From Hordeum vulgare subsp. vulgare (taxonomy: Eukaryota; Streptophyta; Magnoliopsida; Poales; Poaceae): a stretch of DNA of 64,000 nt. Location: contig NC_058524.1 of assembly GCF_904849725.1 (NCBI RefSeq), forward strand, positions 509,996,263-510,060,262, given 5' to 3'. The notes beneath the pieces are model-generated. The model was given only the letters and a program-made list of their open reading frames with translations. It was not told where the DNA came from and made no database searches. The position numbers and the translations under genes were made by a program. Position 1 is the stretch's first letter; each line of letters opens with the position of its first letter. Below, one piece after another: positions 10,658 through 21,913 of the stretch.

Positions 10658-11306
10658 ACTCAGCGGCCTCCCGCCTCTGCCTCTATGCCCACGACTAGGG
10701 GTGGCCGCCCCTGTGCCTGCTGCCCATCATGCGGCATCCAGCTCCCTTGTCAGTTGTGTGACCTTTCTGGCCACATAGCATCCCGTTGTCATCGTTGCTT
10801 CAAGCAGGACTTCCTCGGCATCGGCAACAATGGCAAAGGCAACGACAAACACGCTGCCTTGGCTACCCATGAGCATGGACACACTCCATCGTATCCCATT
10901 GATCCGACATGGTACATGGATACGGGTGCTACTCATCACCTGACGGGAGAGATTGGTAAGCTTTCCACCAAGGAGCCTTATCGTGGTCATGATCAGGTTC
11001 ACACCGCCAACGGAGCAGGTATGCAGATATCACATGTTGGTCAGGCAACCGTTCTAACTCATAAACACAAATCTCTACATCTTTGCAATGTTCTTAGAGT
11101 CCCCTCTACTACTCGTAGTTTATTGTTTGTTCCTCAACTTACTAGTGACAATAATGTCTTCACTGAGTTTCATCCTTTTTACTTTTTTTAATCAAGGATC
11201 AGGACATGAGGGACGTTCTACTTAGAGGTCGCCTGCGCCATGGACCATATGCACTTGATAAGCCATCTACTCCTCTAGTGTTCAGTGGTGTCCGTGTTTC
11301 GCCCAC
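10658..11306 (+). pseudogene. copia zinc knuckle and protease region (decayed)
   Basis: Still in the gag frame, a perfect CCHC knuckle (CQLCDLSGHIASRC) is followed by WYMDTGATHHLTG, the aspartic protease active site of Ty1-copia elements. Beyond it HTANGAGMQISHVGQ and LHLCNVLRVP are typical of the protease to integrase stretch. The frame stops at 11189-11191, a frame change gives LLRGRLRHGPYALD, and Gypsy-1 interrupts the element at 11307. The reading resumes at 25810. Confidence 0.75.
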
Positions 11307-12687
11307 TGATACGTCTTCGTCGTATCTATTTTTCTGAACTCTTTTGCCCTTGTTTTGGACTCTAATTTGCATGATTTGAATGGAACTAACCCGGACTAAC
11401 GCTGTTTTCAGCAAAATTGCCATGGTGTTGTTTTTGTGCAGAAATAAAAGTTCTCGGAATGACCTGAAAATTCACGGAGAATTTTTCTGGAATTAATGAA
11501 AAATACCTGCGCAAAGATCCACAGGAGGAGGTGAGCTAGTGGGCCACAAGCCCAGGAGGCGCGGGCACCCCCCTGGCCGCGCTTGGCAGGCTTGTGGGGC
11601 CCACAGAGCTCCACCGCCTCCAATCTTAGCTCTATATATTCCGTTTCGCCCGGAAAAAATCAAGGAGAAGGATTCATCGCGTTTTACGATACGGAGGCGC
11701 CTCCACCTCCTATTCTTCATCTGGAGGCCAGATCTGGAGTCCGTTCTGGGCTCAGGAGAGGGGAAATCGTCGCCATCGTCATCATCAACCTTCCTCCATC
11801 GCCAATTCCATGATACTCTTCACCGTTCGTGAGTAATCTCATCGTAGGCTTGCTGGACGGTGATGAGTTGGATGAGATCTATCATGTAATCGAGTTAGTT
11901 TTGACGGGGATTGATCCCTAGTATCCACTATGTTCTGAGATTGATGTTTCTACTACTTTGCCATGCTTAATGCTTGTCAATAGGGCCCGAGTGCCATGAT
12001 TTCAGATCTGAACCTATTATGTTGTCGCCAATATGTGTGTGTTTTAGATCCTATCTTGCAAGTTGTAGTCACCTACTATGTGTTATGACCCGGCAACCCC
12101 GGAGTGACAATAGCCGGAACCACTCCCGGAGATGACCATAGTATGAGGAGTTCATGTATTCACCAAGTGTTAATGCGTTGGTCCGGTTCTTTATTAAAAG
12201 GAGAACCCCATAGTTTCCATTAGGACCCCGCTGCCACGGGAGGGATGGACAATAGATGTCATGCAAGTTCTTTTCCCTAAGCACGTATGACTACATACGA
12301 AATACATGCCTACATTACATTGACGAACGGGAGCTAGTTACATATCTCTCCGTGTTATAACTGTTACATGATGAATAGCATCCGGCATAATCATCCATCA
12401 CCGATCCAATGCCTACGAGTCTTTTCCTACTGGTCCTTGCTACGTTACCTTGCTGCTACTGCTGTCACTTTGCTGCTACTGGTTACTGTTGCTACTGCTG
12501 CTATCATACTACTTTTCTACTGATACTTTGCTACAGATACTAAATCTTTCAGGTGTGGTTGAATTGACAACTCAACTGCTAATACTTGAGAATATTCTTT
12601 GGCTTCCCCTTGAGTCGAATCAATAAATTTGGGTTGAATACTTTACCCTCGAAAACTGTTGCGATCCCCTATACTTGTGGGTTATCA
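11307..12687 (+). repeat. Gypsy-1 5' LTR
   Basis: Starts TGATACGTCTTCGTCG and ends GTGGGTTATCA, 1381 bases. It contains a TATA-like CTCTATATATTCCG near 11630 that probably serves as the element promoter. Confidence 0.9.
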
Positions 12688-12698
12688 AGACAATTTTC

Positions 12699-12715
12699 TG
12701 GCGCCGTTGCCGGGG
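12699..12715 (+). promoter_or_regulatory. Gypsy-1 primer-binding site (tRNA-Asp), duplicated at 12762
   Basis: TGGCGCCGTTGCCGGGG is complementary to the 3' end of plant tRNA-Asp including CCA, 11 bases after the LTR. A second near copy (CTGGCGCTGTTGCCGGG) lies at 12761-12777 with the same preceding CAATTTT, so the primer region has been duplicated with one base change. Confidence 0.85.
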
Positions 12716-12971
12716 AAGGAGGATCAAGTCAAGAATAGTCTCCCGTCAATGTGCAATTTTCTGGCGCTGTTGCCGGGAAAGCACAGCTATATTCTCCGAG
12801 TCACTTGGGATTGACGTCTGCTGGTCGCTGTGAGGAATCCGAAAGATCGAAGAACTGAAATCTTGCCCTCAACTACGAGGACAGGTAAGGAACTGCCATC
12901 TAGCTGTGCACTTGATTCATCTTCAGTTATGAGTAAGTTTTGCGACTTTACCTCATGCTAGAAATCTTGAT

Positions 12972-13559
12972 ATGTCGCCTGTGCTTGATGATGCTATGCT
13001 TGATACTGCTTTGCCTGATGATGCTATGCTTGATACTGCTTTGCCACTAGGTGCATTCCTTGATGCACAAATTGCTAGAGTTGCTGCTAGATGTGATGAT
13101 ACTTCTGAAACTGCTGATACTATTGAAGTAGAACCTGCTATATTGCCTGTTATGCCTGAGCATTATGCTATGGAGGGAGAGATAGCCGAGGATTTTCCTG
13201 CGTGTAAGGATAGCTATGATGTTGTGAAACTACTGCTCAAGTGGAAAGAAAAATCTCTAAACGCTAGGATGAAATACGACCCGAAGTTTGCTACTTCGCC
13301 TATCTTTGTGACCGATAAGGATTATGAATTCTCTGTCGACCCTGAGTTAATCACTCTGGTCGAATATGATCCTTTTCACGGTTATGAGTCTGAAACGGTT
13401 GTAGCCCATCTTACCAAACTGCACGATATAGCGACCCTATTCACTAGTGATGAAAAGATCCGCCACTACTATATCCTCAAGCTGTTTCCTTTCTCGCTAA
13501 AGGATGATGCTAAGACTTGGTTCACTTCTCTTGCTCCTTGAAGTGTGCGTAGCCCCCAG
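12972..13559 (+). pseudogene. Gypsy-1 gag, first part
   Basis: The frame opens at the ATG at 12972 with a repeated DDAMLDTALP unit. It continues through an acidic N-terminal region to KLHDIATLFTSDEKIRHYYI and LFPFSLKDDAKTWFTSL, the helical capsid core of Athila-type gag. An in-frame TGA at 13539-13541 stands where a Gly codon is expected. The gag then continues (SVRSPQD) until a solo LTR interrupts it at 13565; it resumes at 17148. Confidence 0.8.
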
Positions 13560-13564
13560 GATAT

Positions 13565-16500
13565 TGTAACATCCCAAAATTTTGGAATGTTAATATAATT
13601 ATTAGATTGATTGTTTGTTTGTTTGAGTGATTGAAACTTGAGTGAAGTTTGAAACTTTTTTTAAAAAACTTTTGAATGAGAGGGAATAAAATGACTTTCC
13701 CCGTTTTCCTCTGAATTCAAATTCATCTTTTTAAAATCAGCGAGAGGAGATAGCATGACTTCTTCAACTATAAAGAGTTTTAATCAAGGTGATAGTTGAA
13801 TTTCTTTCGATTTTGATTTGCAATTCAATGCCGGGGAACAATACTCTGTCAAGCAAGAGAAAAAGAGAGGAGGAACACGACCCTCCAAAACCCGGGGATA
13901 TTCTTTGAAATATTTGAGCCATGAAACCCAAAATTCAATTGAGAAAATATTTTCAAAAAGAAATAAAGCATTTAGGGGATTTTTCTGAAAAACATTTTTT
14001 TAAAAGTTTTTATTTTGGCCGTGGAAAAATGTCCATCATTTAGATTTTATTTTTCTAATAATTTTAGTGTATAGAAACTCTATATTCCGAATTTATTTGG
14101 TTTCCCTTTTATCGTTTACTTTCCGGTTTTTGAAAATAGGAAATAAATCTTGTTTAATAGGAAACATTGCTCTGGCCCATTAAAGCCTTTCCAACTTAGG
14201 CCCAACCGACACCTTCTTCCTCCTCACGACACATTCCTTCTGTGGCCATGGCAGCACCTTCCTGGAAACTTCCCTTCCGGAATTCGCGAGATTGCCTTCC
14301 TCCCGGCGCCTCCCACCACCTCTATAAGAAGCCCCTATCTCTCCTCGTTCCATTCCCCTAGAAAACACCCCTCCTCCCTGCCCGCAGCCCCCACGCTACC
14401 ACCCACCATTTCCCTCCCTGTCAAGCTCGCCGGGAGCATCTCTCCTTGCCAGCTCCCCTGCCAGGATCGGCACAGAGCCACCAGGGACTCCCCCCAGCGC
14501 CCCACCCCCGTGCACTCCCCACCCGTAATCCCCTCGCCCCCTGCAGCCACCCCAACCCCCGTCGAGCCCCTGCCAGGACCTCTCGCAGGAGCCCCTTGAA
14601 CCCCCTCGCCCCTCTCGCTAGGAGCCCCGTCGACCTCCCCTCGCCCCCTTCGCCCCAAGCGCCGCCCCCTCCTCCGTCGCCCCACCCTGCTGGCGACCTC
14701 CCCACCTCACCGGAGCAGCCACCTCACCGGAGGGAGCCCCCTCTCTATCAGCCACGGTGAGCAAATCCCCCATCCCTTTTTTTTCGTTTTGCACCCTTAG
14801 ATCATATGTTAACGGTTTAGATTAGATACAACCTACCCCTTTGGTTTAGTTAGAAAACCGGTTTTCTGTTAGTTAGATTATAGAAAAAAAACGAAAGGGT
14901 TTTTCTTATATTGCGGCCGCCCTCTAGATAGCCAAAAACGCGCACCCGACAACCAATCAGGATCCACCACGTCACTTTTTCGTTTTTATCTTTTTCAGTT
15001 TTTGTTTCCGAAACAGAACCAGTTCCAATTTTGTTTCCCTTATATCTTTTAATATAGAAGTCCAATGAAGATGATTTTTTTTGCGTTAGATCACAATTTG
15101 CTTGTAGTTTCCGAAAATATATATTTTGTCTACGTTTGGATTTATAAAATTTGAGTTAGAACAGATTTGATTAAAAACTTGTTTTGCTTATACCGGGAGT
15201 TTAAAAATAGCTTTTTTAATTAATTATTTTTGCTACTGATCCCTGGTGACATTATTTATCAGTGGGTAAAGTTTCAGAATTGTTGGAGTATTTTAACTCA
15301 TCATTTCATGTGAAATAGATTCTGATTTAGTTCTTTTAGGATTATGGCTATTTCTTTTTCTATATTTGTTTTTAAATTAGTTTCTTTTATACTTGAGAAA
15401 GTTTATATTTTGTTTTCTGTTAGTGAACAGTAGGTTTTCAACAAAAACAAAATTTCATTTTTATTTGTTATCATGAAATCAATTCTAGTTCTCTAATAAC
15501 TTGCAATTGATTTCCCTACTAGTTTAACTCCCATTTGAAAATACTCAAATAGTTTTATGAAAAATACTTTACTTTATCTTAGTTAAATATATATTTTATT
15601 CTCTATTATTTTACTATTTTAGTATTTTATTTTCTGTTAGACAAAAATTATTTTGTGAATGTTGTAGTAGAAGACTCCCTAGCTTTCTTTGAAGTTCCCT
15701 TTGGATTCTTATTCGCTCTCTCTTATTGATTTTGATTGCATCAACTTTTATTGTTGTTTGTTATTTGATTGCTAGTGTGAGTGCTTATGTGAACACTATG
15801 TTTGATTATATAGATTTCATCGGAGAGTGACGAATAGTTCTATCAAGTTATTTCTCGAGAACGATAATTCTTCTTCATCAACCTCACCAGGCAAGTCACG
15901 TTGATCATATTATTACCTATGTTTTATATGCATTGTAGTTCTACCTTTCTTCACCCAATTGCATGCAAAGTAGGTACTTGGAAATTTTAGATCTTGATGT
16001 AGTATCATGTGGTAGGCACCCACCCCCTTGTTACTTTGGCCGGGACGTTATTATGCTATGCTCCTAGTAGACGGGGTGTTGGTTGAGTGTTTACCATGAG
16101 TGTTGTGAGAACTTAATAATCAAGACCTGAAGACTCCAAGACTTGCAAGACCTCAGAACAAAATATACCTCTGGGTGAAGGACGGTTTAGATGGGCTCCC
16201 TGGAGAAACCAGTGGACGACCCGGGATGCATGGGGAAGCGCCATGACATCTTGCGGAAAGCTTCACCCAGGCTCAAAGAGACGGACGGATATTTTCAAGA
16301 CCCAAGGCTTACCTGCATAGCCACAAGTCATTATGGGCTCTGGCTTGGTTGGACAACGTGGTGACTCTGGACAGGCGGTGCTACAAGATGTAGAAGAACG
16401 GTAGGATTGGATGGGCACCGAGAGAGGATCAGAGGAACCCGTTGAAAGACCATGTTTTGATCATCCGGTCTTCAAATACCCGGAAGTGCAAGGACATACA

Positions 16501-17147
16501 CGGAGGCGATAAAATCTTGTGGGGAACGTGTGCAAAACTCTGCAGAGTACTCAAACCTAATCGATTAGCCGTGTCCACGGTCATGGACAACTTGAGCCAA
16601 AGGAACTGAAACTATCAGGAATTCTCAACACCATTATATATATTTGATGTGGGTAATATTGATAACTTGGGTATGAGAACTGGTTGGCGGAACCATCTCA
16701 TTAACAACCAACAACGTAGTAATATTTTTGCTTTTAGACCCTCTCTTGTTGTAGGAGAAAACTTTGCTTTCCGCTAAAAAACTTACAGCCACACCTGCCA
16801 TATATGCATATAGTATAGATGATATTTTACCCCTCTCTTTTGTGACTTGCCGGCATATTCAATATGCTGACCTACACGGCTGCAACGTCTTATGTTGCAG
16901 ATACTTTCTTCGACGAGTAAGAGTATGATTCAGGGTTACAGTCTACACTCAACTTGCCGTTTGTGTTTATTGGGACTCCACTCCCTTGACTGTTTCCGCT
17001 GAGATTTTGAGGTATATATCAGTTTTACGTTATTTACATGTGATTGCACTTTGATATATACATTGATGTACTGTGTGTGCCAACATACTGATCCAGGGAT
17101 GGCACAGATGCACAGAGGCTTGACTCGTTTTGAGTCGGGTCGCTAAA
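13565..17147 (+). mobile_element. solo LTR of a long-LTR gypsy family
   Basis: A 3583-base segment is flanked by the 5-bp duplication GATAT (13560-13564 and 17148-17152), exactly inside the gag codons for the sequence PQDMVYYF. It starts TGTAACATCCCAAAATTTTG and ends GGGTCGCTAAA, so the terminal CA seems mutated to AA. It has no coding region, primer site or polypurine tract. A C-rich stretch (14150-14760) with a CTATAAGAAG TATA-like box at about 14331 is typical of the promoter part of such LTRs. Pro-rich open frames there are compositional. Confidence 0.8.
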
Positions 17148-19108
17148 GATATGGTCTACTACTTCTCTGAAAAATATTTCCCTGCCCATAAGAAGCAAGC
17201 TGCCTTGCAGGAAATATACAACTTTGCTCAAGCTGAAGAAGAGAGTCTCCCACAAGCTTGGGGGAGGCTCGTCCAACTACTGAATGCTTTGCTTGATCAC
17301 CCTCTTGAGCAGAATGAAATACTTGATATCTTCTATAATGGACTTGCCGATGCTTCCAAAGACCACCTAGATAGTTGTGCCAGTTGTGTTTTAGGGAACG
17401 AACCGTAGAACAAGCTGAGATTCTACTGAATAACATCTTGTGCAATGAGAACGCTTGGACTATTCCCGAACTACCTCCTAAGCCAACTCCGAAGAAAAGA
17501 GGTATTCTATTCCTCAGTCCTGAAGATATGCAAGAAGCTAAGAAATCTATGCGAGAGAAAGGCATTAAATTTGAAGATGTCAAAAATCTACTGCCTATCG
17601 AAGAGATCCATGGTCTTGATAATCCGATACAGGTAGTAGAAGTAAATTCTCTGTGTAGGTTTGATGAGAGTGATATTCCTTTTGATAAACCTGCTAGCTT
17701 ATGCCTGGATGAATGTGATAACTTTGTTGCCAAACAAGAGAGTTTCAATGATTATGTTAGCAGACAATTGGAACAGAATGCTCGTATGATTAGTCATTTA
17801 AGTGCTTGTGTGGACAGAAATGTCAATGATCTTAAGCTCCTAAGTAAACATGCCTCTATGGTTACTACTCAAGTAGAACAAGTACTTAAGGCTCAGAATG
17901 ACTTGCTCAATGAGTTGAACAACAATTCTGTCAGGGTCGTCACTAGAGGCGGTAGAATGACCCAGGAACCTTTGTATCCTGAGGGTCATCCTAAGAGAAT
18001 TGAACAAGATTCTCAAGGAATTAGCACTGATGCACCTAGTCATCCTAGAAAGAAAAAGAAAGATGATAGGGATTTGCACGCTAGCAACCCAGATGCTGTT
18101 ACCCCTGAGAGTCCAAATGATGCCTCTGTTTCTGATGCTGAAACACAATCTGGTGATGAACATGATTCTAATGATAATATCAATAGTGATGTTCATGATG
18201 ATGCTCAACCTAGCAATGACAAGGATGTGGAGATTGAACCTCTTGATCATGATAACCCACAACCTAAGGCTAAGAGATACGATAAGAATGACTTTGCTGC
18301 TAGGAAGCATGGTAAAGAAAGGGAACCATGGGTTCAGAAACCCATGCCCTTTCCTCTCAAAACATCCAAGAAAAAGGATGATGAGGATTTTGAGCGATTT
18401 GTTGAAATGATTAGACCTGTCTTTCTGCAAATGCGTTTGAGAGATATGCTCAAAATGTCTCCGTATGCTAAGTACATGAAAGATATTGTGACTAATAAGA
18501 GGAGGATACCTGAGGTTGAGATTTCCGCCATGCTTGCTAATTATACCTTCAAGGGTGGAACTCCTAAGAAACTAGGTGATCCCGGTGTGCCCACTATACC
18601 TTGCTCCATTAAAGGCAACTACGTTAGAACTGCTTTATGCGATCTTGGAGCGGGTGTTAGTGTTATGCCTCTCTCTCTTTATCGTAGGCTTGAACTGGAT
18701 AAGTTGACACCCCCTAAAATCTCTCTGCAAATGGCCGACAAATCAACTGCTTTCCCTATCGGCATTTGCGAGGATGTGCCTGTTGTGGTTGCTAACGTCA
18801 CTATCTTAACACACTTTGTTATCTTGGATATTCCCGAGGACGATGCCATGGCGGTCATCCTCGGAAGACCCTTTTTAAACACCATAGGGGCTGTTATAGA
18901 TTGCAACAAAGGCAATGCCACTTTCCATGTCAACGGTAATGAGCATACAGTGCACTTTTGGAAGAAACAATATCGAGTACATTGCATCAATGCTATCGAA
19001 AAAACTTCATCGATTCTTATTGGGAGCTTTGAATGCCCTATTCCTTGTGTCAAGATGAAGTATGATTTGCTTGTTGGGGAGATACACATCCCCATTGAGG
19101 TGACCTAG
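17148..19108 (+). pseudogene. Gypsy-1 gag (second part) and aspartic protease
   Basis: Gag resumes with MVYYFSEKYFPAHKKQAAL and NFAQAEEESLPQAWGRLVQL, shifts frame near 17390, then runs open to 19108. A long Asp/Ser/Asn-rich hydrophilic linker (about 17980-18330) leads to the protease domain: IKGNYVRTALCDLGAGVSVM with the Athila-type D-L-G active site, then PISLQMADKSTAFP-like flap sequence and MAVILGRPFLNTIGAVIDC. The protease cleaves the element polyprotein. The frame ends at a stop 19106-19108 with no reverse transcriptase after it. Apart from the frameshift the last 577 codons are open. Confidence 0.8.
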
Positions 19109-19280
19109 TGACTATTCGAAAATTCTCTGTTCTCTTTTGCGATTCGAAAAAGTTTGTCAAAGAGACTTGATCAACCTCACTGTTCTTTCGATGACCACGA
19201 GTTGAATGAATCGAGGAGTCACGAACCTCTGTTCCAAGCTTTCATCTTCGGTTGCTTAGAAGAAAAATGATAGGTTTAGT

Positions 19281-19520
19281 TTAGTTTTCCCTGTTTTCTG
19301 TTTTAGCGTCCGGTAGAAAAGTACCCCGAAATAAAAGTTCTCCGAACATCCTGAAAATCAAGTATGATTTTTCTGGATTTTTTGAAAAATTCTGAGACAA
19401 AGAGCTTGTCCGGGGGCTGCACCAGTGGGCCACAAGCCCTTGAGGCGCGGGCACCCCCTGGCCACGCCACCCAGGCTTATGGGTCCCACGTGCACCCCTT
19501 CCACTCGTTCTTGCTCTCAT
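19281..19520 (+). repeat. LTR-like block repeated inside Gypsy-1
   Basis: CCCCGAAATAAAAGTTCTCC, a CCTGAAAATC stretch, TTTTTCTGGA, and then GGGCCACAAGCCC with GAGGCGCGGGCACCCCC follow the same order and spacing as 11435-11610 of the element's own LTR. Here they lie between the protease and the extra frame, with visible divergence. No TATA follows as it does in the LTR. Confidence 0.7.
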
Positions 19521-19565
19521 CTGGTCCTCCTACCTCTAGAAAAAATCGTTTCGTAGCTCAAACCC

Positions 19566-20413
19566 ATGTTCTTGCTCCTCCTGCTGGGATTTTCGATCTC
19601 TTTGCTCAAAGCACCATTCTTCGAACTGTTTTGGGGAAATTACTCCTTGAAAAGGAAGATGTTCAGGAGAAATTATCATGGTGGTTCCTCAAGCAAGAGA
19701 GGTCCCTGTCTTGCGATTCGGGAGCCCGATCCTTACCAACCAAGGGACGCACAGGTACAACCATGTGAATGGCCTTCTGATGAATTCATGATTGAGGCAG
19801 GTTTCAAAGACGAGTTTGATGCACTTGTTCACAATGTCGGACTCGAAGAATTCATCTCTGATAAATGTGAACAGTATGTTGCTCTCACTGCCTCTTTTGT
19901 TCGTAGATCAAATTTTCAGTTGGTCGTGACACATCGGTACTGTTTGATCTCTATGACAAATCGTATACCATGGATTTAGAGGATTTCAATAGAATTTGCA
20001 AGATACCTATTTGGGGTAGCCTCAATGATCCTCCTAAATCTTCGGTTAGAGATTTTTTCTCTGGCATAACTATTGGAGAAACTAGAGATATTACGCAGGC
20101 TACCATGGGGAGCATTCATTTTCCTGCCTTGCATTACTTTGCCCTCTTCATAGGCAGACACATTAATGGCAAGATTGAGCATTGTCACCTCTGCGCACCC
20201 GACCTTAGTATCCTTAAGAGCGCAGTAACGGGTGGTAAGAGTTTCAGCATGGGAGGTATAATAGCAAGGAGGCTGAATAATAATGCTAATGAAGGGGATT
20301 TCTTTGGTGGGATCTATGCCACTCGCATAGAAAATTTTCTTGGAGTACCCATCCGCGAAGGAGATCCCCCGCCCCATACAACTTTCCTTGACCGCCTCGC
20401 TTTGACACGCTAA
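19566..20413 (+). pseudogene. Gypsy-1 extra ORF (Athila ORF-like), frameshifted
   Basis: Two overlapping frames together read through a protein with SKRGPCLAIREPDPYQP, FMIEAGFKDEFDALVHNVGL, then after a frameshift near 19920 SVLFDLYDKSYTMDLEDFNR, GSIHFPALHYFALFIGRHIN, and SILKSAVTGGKSFSMGGIIA. The frame stops at 20411-20413, and broken continuations (REVAIQAVAAALPYNP) follow to about 20660. Position after gag-protease and the pattern suggest the extra ORF of Athila-type elements, whose function is not established. It lacks polymerase motifs. Confidence 0.55.
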
Positions 20414-20669
20414 AAGTTCCTTGAGAGGGATGATTAATCCCTCCTATACCGTTTGATATTTAACCGGCATCGTGTTTTCCATATTACCCTTCCCGCTCCT
20501 GCCTTCTTTGACTTTCAGGTAAAACAGAGATATTACATAACCAGAGGATAGGCAGAGGAGTATGAGAGGGAGGCAAAGGCTGCTCGTCTCCGTGAGGTAG
20601 CTATTCAGGCAGTGGCTGCAGCGCTCCCGTATAACCCCCATTATGATTTTAGGTCTCGCTAGGACCATC

Positions 20670-21913
20670 CATGGGAGTGGACCAACTCAGGCCAAAATCC
20701 TAAGCTTGGGGGATTACGTGTTTCTCACCGACTTTACATTCTTGCTTATGCTTTCACTTTGTTCGTCGGTGTTCACACTTTCCCACTGTATCATCCATGC
20801 TAGTTTATTTCTTTTTCTCGTTTTCTTTTCTTGTGTCCGTCTAGTTTGAGAAAACCCGAAAAGATTTTATTTTTCTTCTTTTGCTTGTTGGGAGCTTTCC
20901 CGTGTAAATAGTTTTCTTTTTCTTTGGGTCAAGGTAGAAGATCATGGTTACAATGTTTAGTGGCTCTCGCATGCATATTTGTTTATCTGTTAAAGAGCCA
21001 TATTGCTTTGTCTTCTCCTTTGTGTTTGCCTGCAGATTCCAGCGTAGTCCAATGCACGAGCACTCTTATCATTGTTCACAACATTCGGTCGTGCAAGTGA
21101 AAGGAAATAATGACTATATATGATGAAGTGACTGAGCCTGGAAAAGCTGGTATGAACTCGATCTATTTTGTTTTTGTAAATATGACTAGCTCATCGTGCC
21201 TGATTCAGCTTTGTTGTGAGAGAAACATGTTTGCAATGACAACTTAGAGATCATAGTTGCTTATGCCATGCTTACTTAGCTAGGAGCTTATAATGGTTTG
21301 TCTTGGATGCCCACATGAATTTTGAGATGACTGTGTTGTAGTATGATAGGATGGTATCCTCCTTTGAATGATTCAAGTGGCTTGACTTGGCGCATGTTCA
21401 CGCATGTAGTTGAAACAAAATCAACATAGCCTCTATGATATTCATGTTCATGGTGATTTATGTCCTACGCATGCTTGCATTCAATGTTAGTTAATCTCAA
21501 TGCATTTTGATGACTGTTGTCGCTCTCTAGTTGGTCGCTTCCCAGTCTTTTGCTAGCCTTCACTTGTACTAAGCGGGAATACTGCTTGTGCATCCACTTC
21601 CATAAACCCAAAGTTGTTCCATATGAGTCCACCATACCTACCTATATGCGGTATCTACCTGCCGTTCCAAGTAAATTTGCATGTGCCACTCTCTAAACCT
21701 TCAAGAAATAATCTGTTTTGCACGCCCGAACCGCTCATGTGGTGACAGGGGGCTATCAGTATCTTCCATGCTAGGCGTGTTATCCTCGATATGTGTTTAT
21801 TCACTATCGTTCATGAGAAAGGGGGTCGGTAATTGGAATTCCCAGTTCCATGCTCAAATCGAAAAGATAATTGCAAACAAAACTCCCCCAGGATTGATGT
21901 TGGTATGGATGGC
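20670..21913 (+). other. Gypsy-1 3' non-coding region, first part
   Basis: An AT-rich region without coding frames between the broken extra ORF and a solo LTR. It resumes at 23693 and leads to the polypurine tract near 24399-24412. Confidence 0.65.

Noticed and set aside
14150..14760. Pro-rich open frames of 104-149 codons
   Set aside because: They lie in the C-rich promoter part of a solo LTR with no motif; composition explains them.
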